Below the pieces are notes generated by a model. It ran no database searches and was not told where the DNA came from. It was given only the letters and a program-made list of their open reading frames with translations. 53,802 bases of DNA from an uncultured Collinsella sp. (GTDB lineage: Bacteria; Actinomycetota; Coriobacteriia; Coriobacteriales; Coriobacteriaceae): NCBI GenBank assembly GCA_959018755.1, contig CAUEMA010000012.1, forward strand, positions 1 through 53,802, in the 5' to 3' direction. This document shows positions 21,490-30,800 of this stretch, piece after piece. Position numbers and translations under genes: made by a program. Each line of letters opens with the position of its first letter. Within the stretch, counting starts at the first letter, position 1.

Positions 21490-21728
21490 TTTGTGCGTCC
21501 GGTGGCAATCAGGGTTCCGGCAACGGTGGGCAGACATCCGGCGGTTCGAACGATGGCGCCCAGGCGGGAAAGCCCGCTGGTGACAAGGCTCAGGGTGGCA
21601 AGTCCGCTAACTCACTTGCGAGCACCGGTGATCAAACGGTGGCGACCGTCGCCGCGATCGGCGGCCTGGGTGCCGCGATCGCCGCAATCGGAGTCTTCCT
21701 TGCTCGTTTCCGCCGCAAGGAAGACTAG
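21490..21728 (+). pseudogene. Remnant of a cell-wall-anchored surface protein, C-terminus only
   Basis: The last 75 or so codons encode a Gly/Ser/Asn linker with QAGKPAGDKAQGGK, the sorting motif LASTGDQ, a hydrophobic helix and a basic FRRKED end. The same linker, a similar motif (IPVTGDQ) and helix end the GH31 protein 9.5 kb downstream. No export signal, domain or ribosome site precedes it, and the frame runs back only into the hairpin at 21366-21451. I infer a gene truncated by deletion or recombination; the fragment is unlikely to be translated. Confidence 0.8.
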
Positions 21729-21761
21729 CGCGAGCGATTGACAATCGCACACGTTTCCCAA

Positions 21762-21789
21762 GAGGGCCGCGGTAACCGTCGCGGCCCTC
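21762..21789 (+). terminator. Terminator of the surface-protein remnant
   Basis: GAGGGCCGCG pairs perfectly with CGCGGCCCTC around an 8-nt loop. Only a short T stretch follows. Confidence 0.65.
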
Positions 21790-21895
21790 ACTTTACCGGA
21801 GCGGTCTGAGGACTCGCGTCTTTCGCTTCGGACTGCTGCGCAGGGTCAATCAGGCGGAGATCTCACCCGTGTCGGGTTTGCGATAGCTTGGCGAA

Positions 21896-21963
21896 TATAA
21901 TTACGCGAAATCTAGGATTTCTCAAAAACGCGAAGTAGATGATATATTGTACTTCGCGTTTTT
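21896..21963 (+). promoter_or_regulatory. Promoter and operator-like palindrome of the AAA ATPase gene
   Basis: A consensus TATAAT lies at 21896-21901. A perfect 14-bp inverted repeat, AAAAACGCGAAGTA (21924-21937) with TACTTCGCGTTTTT (21950-21963), flanks a 12-nt AT-rich centre. GCGAA half-sites recur at 21891, 21904 and 21977. It could be an operator or a 5'-UTR hairpin. Confidence 0.6.
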
Positions 21964-21995
21964 CAGTTAATCTTAATTTTGCGAAGTGGATTGCC

Positions 21996-23207
21996 ATGAG
22001 ACTTATTAATCGACCGTTCTATATGGATAAGCTCTCCAAGGTGGCGGGTTCGCCAGACATCAAGGTGATTACCGGAATCAGGCGATGCGGAAAATCGAAA
22101 TTGCTTGAGGCGTTTGCCAGCCAACTTCGTTCAAACGACCCCTCGGCCAACGTCATACACGTCAACTTCAATCTACTTGAGTTCGAGCCGTTGGCGGAAT
22201 ACCATGCGCTGCATACATATGTGGAAAAGCATTATATCGAGGGTTGCCGGAATATCGTCATGATCGACGAGGTCCAGATGTGTGAAGGGTTCGAGCGGGC
22301 TATCAACAGTCTTCATGCGTCAGAGAAATATGACATTTACATCACGGGGTCGAATGCCTTTCTTCTCTCAAGCGACCTCTCGACGTTGTTCACGGGAAGA
22401 ACGGTGGAGATCGAGGTCTTTCCGTTTTCACTTGCGGAGTTCTCGGCGTATCACGAGATCACTTCTCCAGCCGAGGCCCTTGCTCGCTATGTCCGCGAGG
22501 GAGGAATGCCGGGTTCCTATATCTACCAGGACGAAAGGATGCGTTTCTCATACATCTCGGATGTGCTTGAAACTCTTATCCTGCGCGACATCAGACAAAA
22601 ATATCGTATACGTAATGCGGAGCAGCTTAAACGTTCCTGCGAGTTCCTGATGGATAACGTCGGAAACATCTCTTCTCTCAAGGGGATGGCGGCTGAGCTG
22701 TCACGAGCGAACCTTAAGATAAGCGACAAGACGCTGGCTGTGTATATCGACTACCTGTGTGATGCGTTTGCGTTCTACCGGTTTCGTCGCTTTGACGTCT
22801 CAGGAAAGAAATACCTGTCGACGGGAGATAAATACTACCTGGCCGACCACTCGTTTCGCTACGCCGCGCTTGGTACGAAAAAGCTCGATTTTGGCCATGT
22901 TTACGAGAATATGGTGGCAATCGAGCTTATGCGCCGCGGATGGGAAGTCTACGTGGGCGTTCTCTACCAAAAGGAAGTAGACTTTGTCGCCATCAGGCGT
23001 GACCGCCGTGTCTATATCCAGGTGAGTGACGACATTTCCCAAGAAGCGACGCTTGAGCGTGAGCTTGATCCGCTGCGACGGATTCGAGACGCCTATCCCA
23101 AGTGCGTCATCGCCCGAACAGGGCACGAAACGACTGATTGGGATGGCATCAAGGTCGTCGACCTGGCACGATGGCTTATGGGTGAATCAGGCGAGCTGGC
23201 CGTCTAG
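21996..23207 (+). CDS. AAA ATPase with DUF4143-type C-terminal domain
   Basis: The 403-residue protein has a P-loop GIRRCGKSKLLEAF near residue 30, a Walker B strand IVMIDEVQMC, and the sensor-like ITGSNAFLLSSDLSTLFTGR. The C-terminal part, with FYRFRRFDVSGKKYLSTGDKYY and KEVDFVAIR, matches the DUF4143 domain, which resembles a restriction-endonuclease core. The family is common in gut bacteria and its role is unknown. GC is lower than in flanking core genes, consistent with acquisition. ATG 21996 gives the conserved N-terminus INRPFYMDKL; no strong ribosome site is visible. Confidence 0.88.
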   Translation: MRLINRPFYMDKLSKVAGSPDIKVITGIRRCGKSKLLEAFASQLRSNDPSANVIHVNFNLLEFEPLAEYHALHTYVEKHYIEGCRNIVMIDEVQMCEGFERAINSLHASEKYDIYITGSNAFLLSSDLSTLFTGRTVEIEVFPFSLAEFSAYHEITSPAEALARYVREGGMPGSYIYQDERMRFSYISDVLETLILRDIRQKYRIRNAEQLKRSCEFLMDNVGNISSLKGMAAELSRANLKISDKTLAVYIDYLCDAFAFYRFRRFDVSGKKYLSTGDKYYLADHSFRYAALGTKKLDFGHVYENMVAIELMRRGWEVYVGVLYQKEVDFVAIRRDRRVYIQVSDDISQEATLERELDPLRRIRDAYPKCVIARTGHETTDWDGIKVVDLARWLMGESGELAV

Positions 23208-23233
23208 CACGCGATGACGCGGGCTGGAACGAA

Positions 23234-23299
23234 CGAGCGAGGATTCCGTCCCGCGAGGAGGCCAATACGGCCCTCTTCGAGGGACGGAATCCTCGCTCG
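23234..23299. repeat. Long hairpin with a different loop
   Basis: Two 19-nt arms (23234-23252, 23281-23299) are perfectly complementary around a 28-nt loop, which has its own partial GAGG/CCTC helix. It starts 27 nt after the ATPase stop. No T-run follows. Loop and arms differ from the hairpins at 21366 and 31402. Confidence 0.8.
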
Positions 23300-23394
23300 A
23301 TCTCTTGGCGGGACATTTTGCTCGGTCGATGATCAACGGTTGGTGGAAAGCGATGCCTCGTCCGTGCCACTATTCCGTGATTGCTGGTATTTTC

Positions 23395-23436
23395 TGCATG
23401 CTAAAATGAATGCATAAAAGACTTTATATTTGGAGG
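23395..23436 (+). promoter_or_regulatory. Operator-like repeat and ribosome site of the toxin-antitoxin pair
   Basis: TGCAT (23395) and ATGCA (23410) form an inverted repeat over an AT-rich stretch that could contain the -10 box. GGAGG at 23432-23436 fixes the antitoxin start. Autorepression is usual for such modules but is only inferred here. Confidence 0.4.
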
Positions 23437-23441
23437 TCTCG

Positions 23442-23762
23442 ATGCCTGCTTTAAAGATGCTCGACAATCTTGTTCCCATCAGCGATTTCAGTCACGGTAA
23501 GGGTCCCGCTGCGTTTTCGAGAGTGAGCAACGACAACCCGGTTGTAGTTTTGAAACACAACAAGCCGGCGTTCGTTATCGTGACGCCCGATGAATACCGA
23601 GGGGCTAAGCAGGCGGAGGAGGACCTCGCCTTGTTGACGTTGGCCCTTAAGAGGACGGCTGCGACAAGCGATGATGAACTCGTTTCCCTATCTGATGTTA
23701 TGGCAGAGTTGGGTGTGGGCCAGGACGAACTCGATCAGATGGATGAGGTCGAGTTTGAATGA
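23442..23762 (+). CDS. Phd/YefM-type antitoxin
   Basis: The 106-residue protein has the Phd/YefM DNA-binding N-domain, with VPISDFSHGKGPAAFSRV and the strand PVVVLKHNKPAFVIVTPDEY. The C-terminal half is acidic and would be the toxin-neutralising part. In type II modules the antitoxin binds the toxin and represses its own operon. GGAGG lies 5 nt before ATG 23442. Its last four bases (ATGA) overlap the toxin start, so translation is coupled. Confidence 0.87.
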   Translation: MPALKMLDNLVPISDFSHGKGPAAFSRVSNDNPVVVLKHNKPAFVIVTPDEYRGAKQAEEDLALLTLALKRTAATSDDELVSLSDVMAELGVGQDELDQMDEVEFE

Positions 23763-24109
23763 GCGGGTACGAAGTCGCTTTCTACCCGGATACTCTCAAG
23801 GATCTCAAGCGTCTCGATGGTTCCCAGCGAAAACACGTGTTTAAGGCTATAGAAAGAATCAGAACGAACCCATTGCCGCAGAACGAAGGCGGATTCGGCA
23901 AGCCTCTTGGAAACAAGGCAGGCACGGATTTGACGGGCTTCATGAAAATCAAGCTCAGGGGAAGTGGCATTCGGATTGTGTACCGCCTCATTAAAATCAA
24001 AGGAAAAATGGCCATCGTAGTGGTAGGCGCTCGTGAAGACATGGAAGCGTACCGAACCGCCCAAAGGCGTGCGATTGATTTCGAGAAGTGGGCGGAAGAG
24101 GCTCTCTAA
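23759..24109 (+). CDS. RelE/ParE-superfamily toxin
   Basis: The 116-residue basic protein has the RelE/YafQ-like pattern: an N-terminal strand YEVAFYPDTLKDLKRLD, the helix KHVFKAIERIR, then GIRIVYRLI and AIVVVGARED. Family members cleave mRNA in the ribosome or, for ParE, poison gyrase; the sequence does not decide which. It overlaps the antitoxin by four bases. A terminator lies 53 nt downstream, so the pair is a two-gene operon. Confidence 0.87.
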   Translation: MSGYEVAFYPDTLKDLKRLDGSQRKHVFKAIERIRTNPLPQNEGGFGKPLGNKAGTDLTGFMKIKLRGSGIRIVYRLIKIKGKMAIVVVGAREDMEAYRTAQRRAIDFEKWAEEAL

Positions 24110-24162
24110 CTTCATGGGCGAAAACAGGAATGCAGCGATGTGCTTCAGGTGTGCGAGTTTTG

Positions 24163-24201
24163 AAAGGCTCTGGTGATTCGGAGGTCCGCCAGAGCCTTTT
24201 T
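24163..24201 (+). terminator. Terminator of the Phd/RelE operon
   Basis: AAAGGCTCTGG pairs perfectly with CCAGAGCCTTT (11 bp) around a 15-nt loop and continues into TTTTT. Confidence 0.92.
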
Positions 24202-24221
24202 CTATCTGTGGACATTCCTCT

Positions 24222-24425
24222 TGGACAGTTAGTTCAGATACGTATTTTTCAGAGGACGTGTGGAGGCCAATTTGGGCACAATTGAGCTATTTTTGATAGT
24301 CTGGACCGACAAGGCCGCGCGGGCAATAGCGAGAAAGACCTATTATTAGATCTAAAGCGACTTAAAACCAGTTTGTTAGCGCCAATTAGCACCGCCAAAA
24401 TATACGTATCTGAACTAACTGTCCA
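24222..24425. mobile_element. MITE-like element, 204 bp, with 24-bp terminal inverted repeats
   Basis: The ends 24222-24245 and 24402-24425 are exact reverse complements over 24 nt, starting TGGACAGTTAGTTCAG. The interior is AT-rich for this genome and has no gene. Length, termini and lack of a transposase fit a miniature inverted-repeat element moved in trans. No clear target-site duplication is visible. Confidence 0.75.
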
Positions 24426-24457
24426 CCACCCTCCAACAACCTCCTATTTCAAATCAA

Positions 24458-24556
24458 ATCAGCCACCGTGCGTCATGGATATTCCCGGTGGGTCGCGGGG
24501 TGGCGGCTACGACTTTCCCTCAGGATAATTCGCGAAGCCCGTTTTCCGAGGAAAGG
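24458..24556. repeat. Degenerate copy of the conserved-loop hairpin element
   Basis: Positions 24458-24502 align without gaps to 31361-31405 with 36 of 45 bases identical; that stretch is the left flank of the perfect hairpin at 31402. An imperfect stem (CTTTCC near 24513, GGAAAG near 24550) then encloses TTCGCGAAGC, close to TTTGCGAAGC in the other loop. The right side has decayed. Confidence 0.65.
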
Positions 24557-24755
24557 TATTGGTTATGTAATACCAGTTAAACAGTAAAACTATGCTTAAG
24601 TGGTATCTGGCTGGAGAACCAATTGGTATGGTTGGTTAGACCCACTTCGCCATCTACGTTCATTTTTATACCGCTGGGAGAATTCCAAACTTAATTTGCG
24701 CAACTGCTCATGTATGCTGATTCAACCTTATAGGTGGCTATCTGGTTACTACCAG
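24555..24755 (+). promoter_or_regulatory. Leader of the GH31 gene with several TGGT/ACCA palindromes
   Basis: Three palindromes recur here: GGTATT/AATACC (24555-24574), ACCAATTGGT (24618-24627) and CTGGT/ACCAG (24742-24755). They resemble clustered operators of a sugar-responsive repressor. The region 24426-24881 has no gene. Confidence 0.35.
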
Positions 24756-24881
24756 TTGACCCCTTGGTAACGGGTGGGCCAATTGTACGGAATGTACCGA
24801 ACACCCCCCCGTTGATGCGTTCGCCCATGCTGCGGGGCGCGCGTCCGCGACACTTCCGCATGTCGGAGGGAAGGAGTCCAG

Positions 24882-27800
24882 GTGCGTAGGAATTCCATTT
24901 TTACGAAACGGTGGGTGAAGGGAAGCGCGGTCCTCGTCGCAACAGCGGCGACTCTCGTGTTCGCTAGCCCCCAGCAGGCGATTGCCACGCCGCTTAAGGG
25001 CGTCGACTCGGCGACCGTGTCTCAGTCCGCCTCGAACGTCGTCGACATCGATTTCGCCGACGGCATCAAGGGCCGTATCACATTTCTAGAGGACGGCATT
25101 TTCCGTTACAATGTCGACCCCAAAGGCGAGTTCTCTGAGTATGCCACGCCGCGTAGCAAGTCCCACACGGCTAAGATTCAGGCCCAGCCCGACACCTCGG
25201 ATACCTACAGCAAGCCGAGCGCGACGGTTGTCGACAAGGGTGACACTATCGAGATCACCGGTGGAAAGGCGACCGTGATTCTGGACAAGGCGACTGGCAA
25301 GATGAGCATCAAGTCGGGCGACCGTGTCGTGGTCTCCGAGTCCGCGTCCCTCGACCTTGATAAGAAGGGCACCGTCCAGACGCTCGCCAAGGCGAAGTCC
25401 GAGAACTTCTTTGGCGGCGGTACTCAGAACGGCCGCTTCCTGCACACCAACCAGACCATCGCCATCTCCAACACCAACAACTGGACCGATGGCGGCGTTG
25501 CTTCGCCCAACCCGTTCTATTGGACGAGTGACGGCTACGGCGTGCTCCGAAACACGTTCGCAGAAGGTTCCTACGACTTCGGTTCTACGGATGCATCGAC
25601 GGTCACGACTTCGCACAGCGAGAATGAGTTCGATGCCTACTACTTCGTGGCGACCAACGATGGCGCCTCGAACGTGGCAACCGAGATGCTGCAGGACTAC
25701 TACAAGGTAACCGGTAATCCGGTGCTGCTGCCCGAATACGGTTTCTACCTGGGTCATCTGAATGCCTATAACCGTGATGGCTGGTCAACGACTTCGGGTC
25801 AGAAGAAGTGGGAGACCAAGGGCAGCAAGTCCTCGAGCGAGAAGGGCGACGTTAAGTACGAGTCTGGCATGGCGACGGGCTACAAGCTCGACGGCACGCT
25901 TGCGTCCGAGACGCTCAACGGTGAAGGTCCTACGGTCGATACCGAGAACATGAAGGCGACCGATTTCGACCGCCAGTTCTCTGCCCGGCAGGTTATCGAT
26001 GACTACGAGGACAACGACATGCCGCTCGGCTGGTTCCTGCCGAACGACGGCTACGGTGCCGGCTATGGCCAGAACGGTTACTACAAGACCGGCGGCGTCA
26101 ACTCCGACGGAACGAGTTCTGCCGAGCGCCTCAACGCCGTGCGCGCCAACGTCGACAACCTTAAGAAGTTCACCGAGTACGCTAACTCCAAGGGCGTGAG
26201 CACGGGCCTGTGGACCCAGTCCAACCTTGAGCCCGATAGCAACTCCGAGACTCCGTGGCACCTGCTTCGCGACTTCGACGCCGAGGTCAAGACGGGAGGC
26301 ATCACTACCCTCAAGACCGACGTCGCCTGGGTTGGCTCTGGCTACTCTTTTGGTCTTAACGGCATCAAGACGGCTTATGACACGGTGACGACCGGCGCCA
26401 ACAAGCGCCCCAACATCATTACGCTCGATGGTTGGGCCGGCACGCAGCGCTTTGGCGGCATCTGGACCGGCGACCAGTACGGCGGCAACTGGGAGTACAT
26501 CCGCTTCCATATCCCCACGTATATCGGTCAGAGTCTTTCGGGCAACCCCAACATCGGCTCCGACATGGACGGCATCTTTGGCGGCGACCCCATCATCTCG
26601 GCACGCGACTACCAGTGGAAGACGTTCACGCCCTCTATGCTCGACATGGACGGTTGGGGCACCTACCGCAAGTCGCCCATGACGCACGGCGATCCCTACA
26701 CGGGCATCTCGCGCTTCTACCTCAAGCTCAAAGCGCAGCTCATGCCCTATATCTACACGAGTGCGGCTTCGGCGGCCAACATCGATACGGGTAACGGCGA
26801 TACCGGCCTGCCCATGATCCGCGCCATGCTGCTCTCCGACAACTCCGAGTACGCCGCGAGCACTTCGACGCAGTACCAGTATATGTTCGGTGAGAATTTC
26901 CTGGTTGCGCCGGTGTATCAGGATACCCAGGCAGATGACAAGGGCAATGACGTTCGCAACGGCATCTACCTTCCCAACTACGGCACCGATGATAATCCCA
27001 CCATCTGGATCGACTACTTCTCGGGTAAGCAGTACCGCGGCGGCCAGGTCCTCAACAACTACGATGCTCCGCTCTGGAAGCTGCCGCTCTTTGTAAAGGC
27101 CAATTCCATCGTGCCGATGTATGCCGAGAACAACAACCCCGAGGCTGTGACCGAGACCAACACCAAGGGCACTGACCGCAGCCAGCGTATCGTCGAGTTC
27201 TTCGCCACCGAGGGTGAGGGCAGCTTCACGCAGTACGAGGACGACGGCTCCTCCATCGAGAACAAAACGACTGAGGACAATGCCTACGGCACGATCGACA
27301 ATATCTCTTACGGTGACCATGTGAGTACCGTCTTTAGCTCCAAGGCCACGGGCGGCACCGCAACCTTTACCGCTGCGGCGTCCCAGGGCAGCTATAGTGG
27401 TTACGATTCCAACCGTACCACGACCTTTGTGGCCAACGTGTCCGCCAAGCCTGCGAGCGTCATCGCCAAGAATGGCGGCACTGCGCTCAACGTGACCGAG
27501 GTCGACTCACAGGAGGCTTTCGACGCCGCGACCCCCGAGGCTGGCCAAGCGGTCTACTTCTACAACGAAAGCCCCAACCTCAACCACTACGGCAGCGATG
27601 CGGACAGCACCGAGGCCGAGAAGGGCGAGAGCTTCAACGACACTAAGATCACCACGAACCCCAAGGTCTACGTCAAGTTTGCGAAGACCGATGTCGCTGC
27701 AGCGGAGCAGACGCTCGAGCTGGGCGGTTTCGTGAACGCCGACGCCACGCTCGCGGCCGACCGCCTCAACGAGAACCTCTCCGCACCAGCGAACCTTGCT

Positions 27801-30800
27801 GCCCCCGAGGACGCCACGACTCCCACTAGCATTAAGCTCACCTGGGGAAAGGTCGATGGTGCTACCTCCTACGACCTTAAGGTCGATGGCACCGTGTTCG
27901 CCGTGGGCGATGCAGCGGAATTCACGCATACCGATCTTGCCTACAATAGCAAGCACACCTACCAGATCCGTTCGCGCAACGCCGAGGGCTACTCCCGTTG
28001 GAGCGATGTGCTCGCGGCGAACTCCGCCCTCGACCCATGGCGGAACGTGCCCGAGGCCGAGAAGATCACCTGGGAGGGCTCGATCTACGGCGGCCATAAG
28101 GCCGATCTCGCCTTCGACCATGAGTTCCAGACGAGCGACGGCGGCTTCCACTCCGGCGGCAACGACCTGGGCAAGGCGCTCACCGTCGACTACGGCCGCG
28201 CCTACAAGCTCGACAAGCTCGAGTACTATCCGCGTACCGACGCCGGCAACGGCACTGTGACCAAGATGCGCATCGAGACGAGTCTCGACGGTGTCCATTG
28301 GACGAGCCAGGAGGTCGATTGGGAGCGCTCCGCCGCCTGCAAAACGGTGACGTTCGACGGCGCCGTGGCCGCACGCTACGTGCGTATGACGCCGCTCGCT
28401 TCGGTTGGTAACTTCTTCTCCGCGTCCGAGATCGCCATCTACAAGGCCGATGGTACGGACGGCTTTGCTGTGGGTTCCAACCTCAACAAGGCAACGATCT
28501 CCGATGGCGACTTTTCCAACATGAAGAATTATCTGGGTCTCGAGAACCGCGAGCCCGATACCTCGACGTTCGACTCGCAGATTCGCGACCACTTTGCCGA
28601 TCTCAACGGCAACGGGGTCTATGATGTCTACGACTACTCGTTTACCATGGCGGGGCTTGATGGCGGCACCAAGCAGAAAGGCAAGGTCGCCGGCAAGCTC
28701 GCGGTGATTCCGAGCAAGACCGAGGTCGATGCCGGCGATGAGATCACCGTCGATGTCTATGCGGCCGACGCCAAGAACGTCAACGCCCTGGGCGCGCTCG
28801 TCAACTTTAAGAGTGACCAGTTTGAGTTTGTGTCCGAGAGCATCTCGCAGGATGGTTCGACCGCCGGCATGGAGAACCTGTCGCGCGAGAAGGTCCAGTT
28901 CGCGGACGGCACACAGACCATCAACCTCGCCTTTGCCAACCGCGGCGACGGCAAGCTCTACAACGGCACTGGCGCGGTGGCGAGCTTCAAACTCAAGGCC
29001 AAGACGGCCGGCAAGGTTGAACTGCCCTCGACGTCTTGGCTCATCGGTCCGGCGTGCGATGCGCTCGAGTTTACGAGTGACGGTACCGTGACGATGCCGG
29101 ACGTTCCGCAGCCCACGGTTGCCGAGTACGGTCAGGATGCCTTCAACATCACGATGACCAACGACGAGCTCACGACCGACGACGGTTCCAACGTCGAGAA
29201 GCTTATTCAGCAGAAGAGCTATAACGCGCTGTTCGATAACGATGAGGGCGACAACGGCTTTGAGTTCCTGTGGAACTGGAGCGGCAACTGGGACAGCGAG
29301 GGCAAGCTTCCGAGTTACGTGAAGCTTCCCACCACGATGACATTTGCCTTTAAGACACCATCGAAGCTCGATGCCGTTGAGGTCGTCAACCGCGACGGCG
29401 GTAACGGCACCGTGCAGAAGATCAAGGCCGTCGTGACGTTCGAGGATGGCTCGACCCAGGAGTTCGCGGGTGGGGAGTACGATTCCTTCCAGGCTCGCTA
29501 CGCCTTTGGCCTCTCTGCCGAGAACAAGGGCAAGAAGGCGACTAAGGTCGAGATCACGCCGCTTGAGGCATCGGGTGACCAGATGCTCACGCTGCGCGAG
29601 ATCAACTTCAACTACACGCAGGGTGTCGAGGCCATCGAGGGTATCGAGCTGGGCAAGAACCAGACCGAGTTCTTTGAGGGCGACGTTACGCTCGTCGACG
29701 CTAAGGCCACGCCCGAGAGCGCCGGCTACCCCTATGTGACGGTCGAGAGCTCCGACTCCTCTGTGGTGAGCGTCTCCGCTGTTCAGGCCGGCGATAGCGT
29801 GAACTACTACTTGCGTGCCAACAAGGCCGGTAAGGCAACGATCACGGTGGCGTCAGTGCTCGACCCCTCCAAGACCGCATCCTATGAGGTCGAGGTCAAG
29901 GCTGGTGTCGACACCTCTGCGCTCATGGCGGCGCTTTCCAAGGCCGCGGGCTACAGCGAGTCCGTCTACACCAAGGATTCTTATGCAGCTCTCACCGCTG
30001 CGGTCGAGGCGGCTCAGAAGCTTCTCGACGGCGGCCAGGGCAGCTATAGCAAGAAGGATGTCGCAGACGCTACGACCAAGATCGAAAAGGCAATCGACGG
30101 CCTCAAGATGCGCCCCGTTGATGAGAAGAAGCTCATCAACACGCCCGAGAACCGCGAGAACGTCAAGGTGACCGGCTTCTCGAGCGAGGCCGACTATGAG
30201 GGCAGCAACGCCGTCAACGCTCTTGACGGCGATGAGCAGACGCTCTGGCACAGCGACTATGCTTATAAGACCGGTATGCCCCAGCACCTGACCGTCGACC
30301 TGGGCCGCGACTACGATCTCACCGACGTCACGTTCCTGCCGCGCCAGGACGGCGGCACGAACGGCGATATCTTTGAGGCCGAGGTGCTGGTCTCCGACAC
30401 CGCCGACGGTTATGAGATGGGCACCGCCGCGTCGATGGGTACGTTTACCTTCGACAACGACGGCCGCGTGCTCACCGACCGTGGCGACTGGAAGCAGATG
30501 AGCTTTGGTGCCGCGCGCGGTCGCTACGTGACCGTCAAGGTGCTCCACGCCGGCGGTGGCAGCGTTGACGCCTACTGCAGCATGGCGGAACTCAAGTTCT
30601 ACGGTGCGGCCGTTCCCGATCCGGTGGCGAAGGACGACCTCACTGCCGCGATTGAAAAGGTTGATGCCGAGGTTGCAGCCGGCGACCTTAAGGCCAGTGA
30701 CTACACCGAGGCTTCCTGGACCGCGTTCCAGAACGCCTTGGCGAGCGCCCGCGCCATCCTGAGCGACGAGAACGCCACGCAGGACGAGGTCGACCAGGCA

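Noticed and set aside
21423..21728. Intact small surface protein from 21423
   Set aside because: The upstream codons lie in the long hairpin arm, there is no signal peptide or ribosome site, so only the C-terminal remnant is reported.
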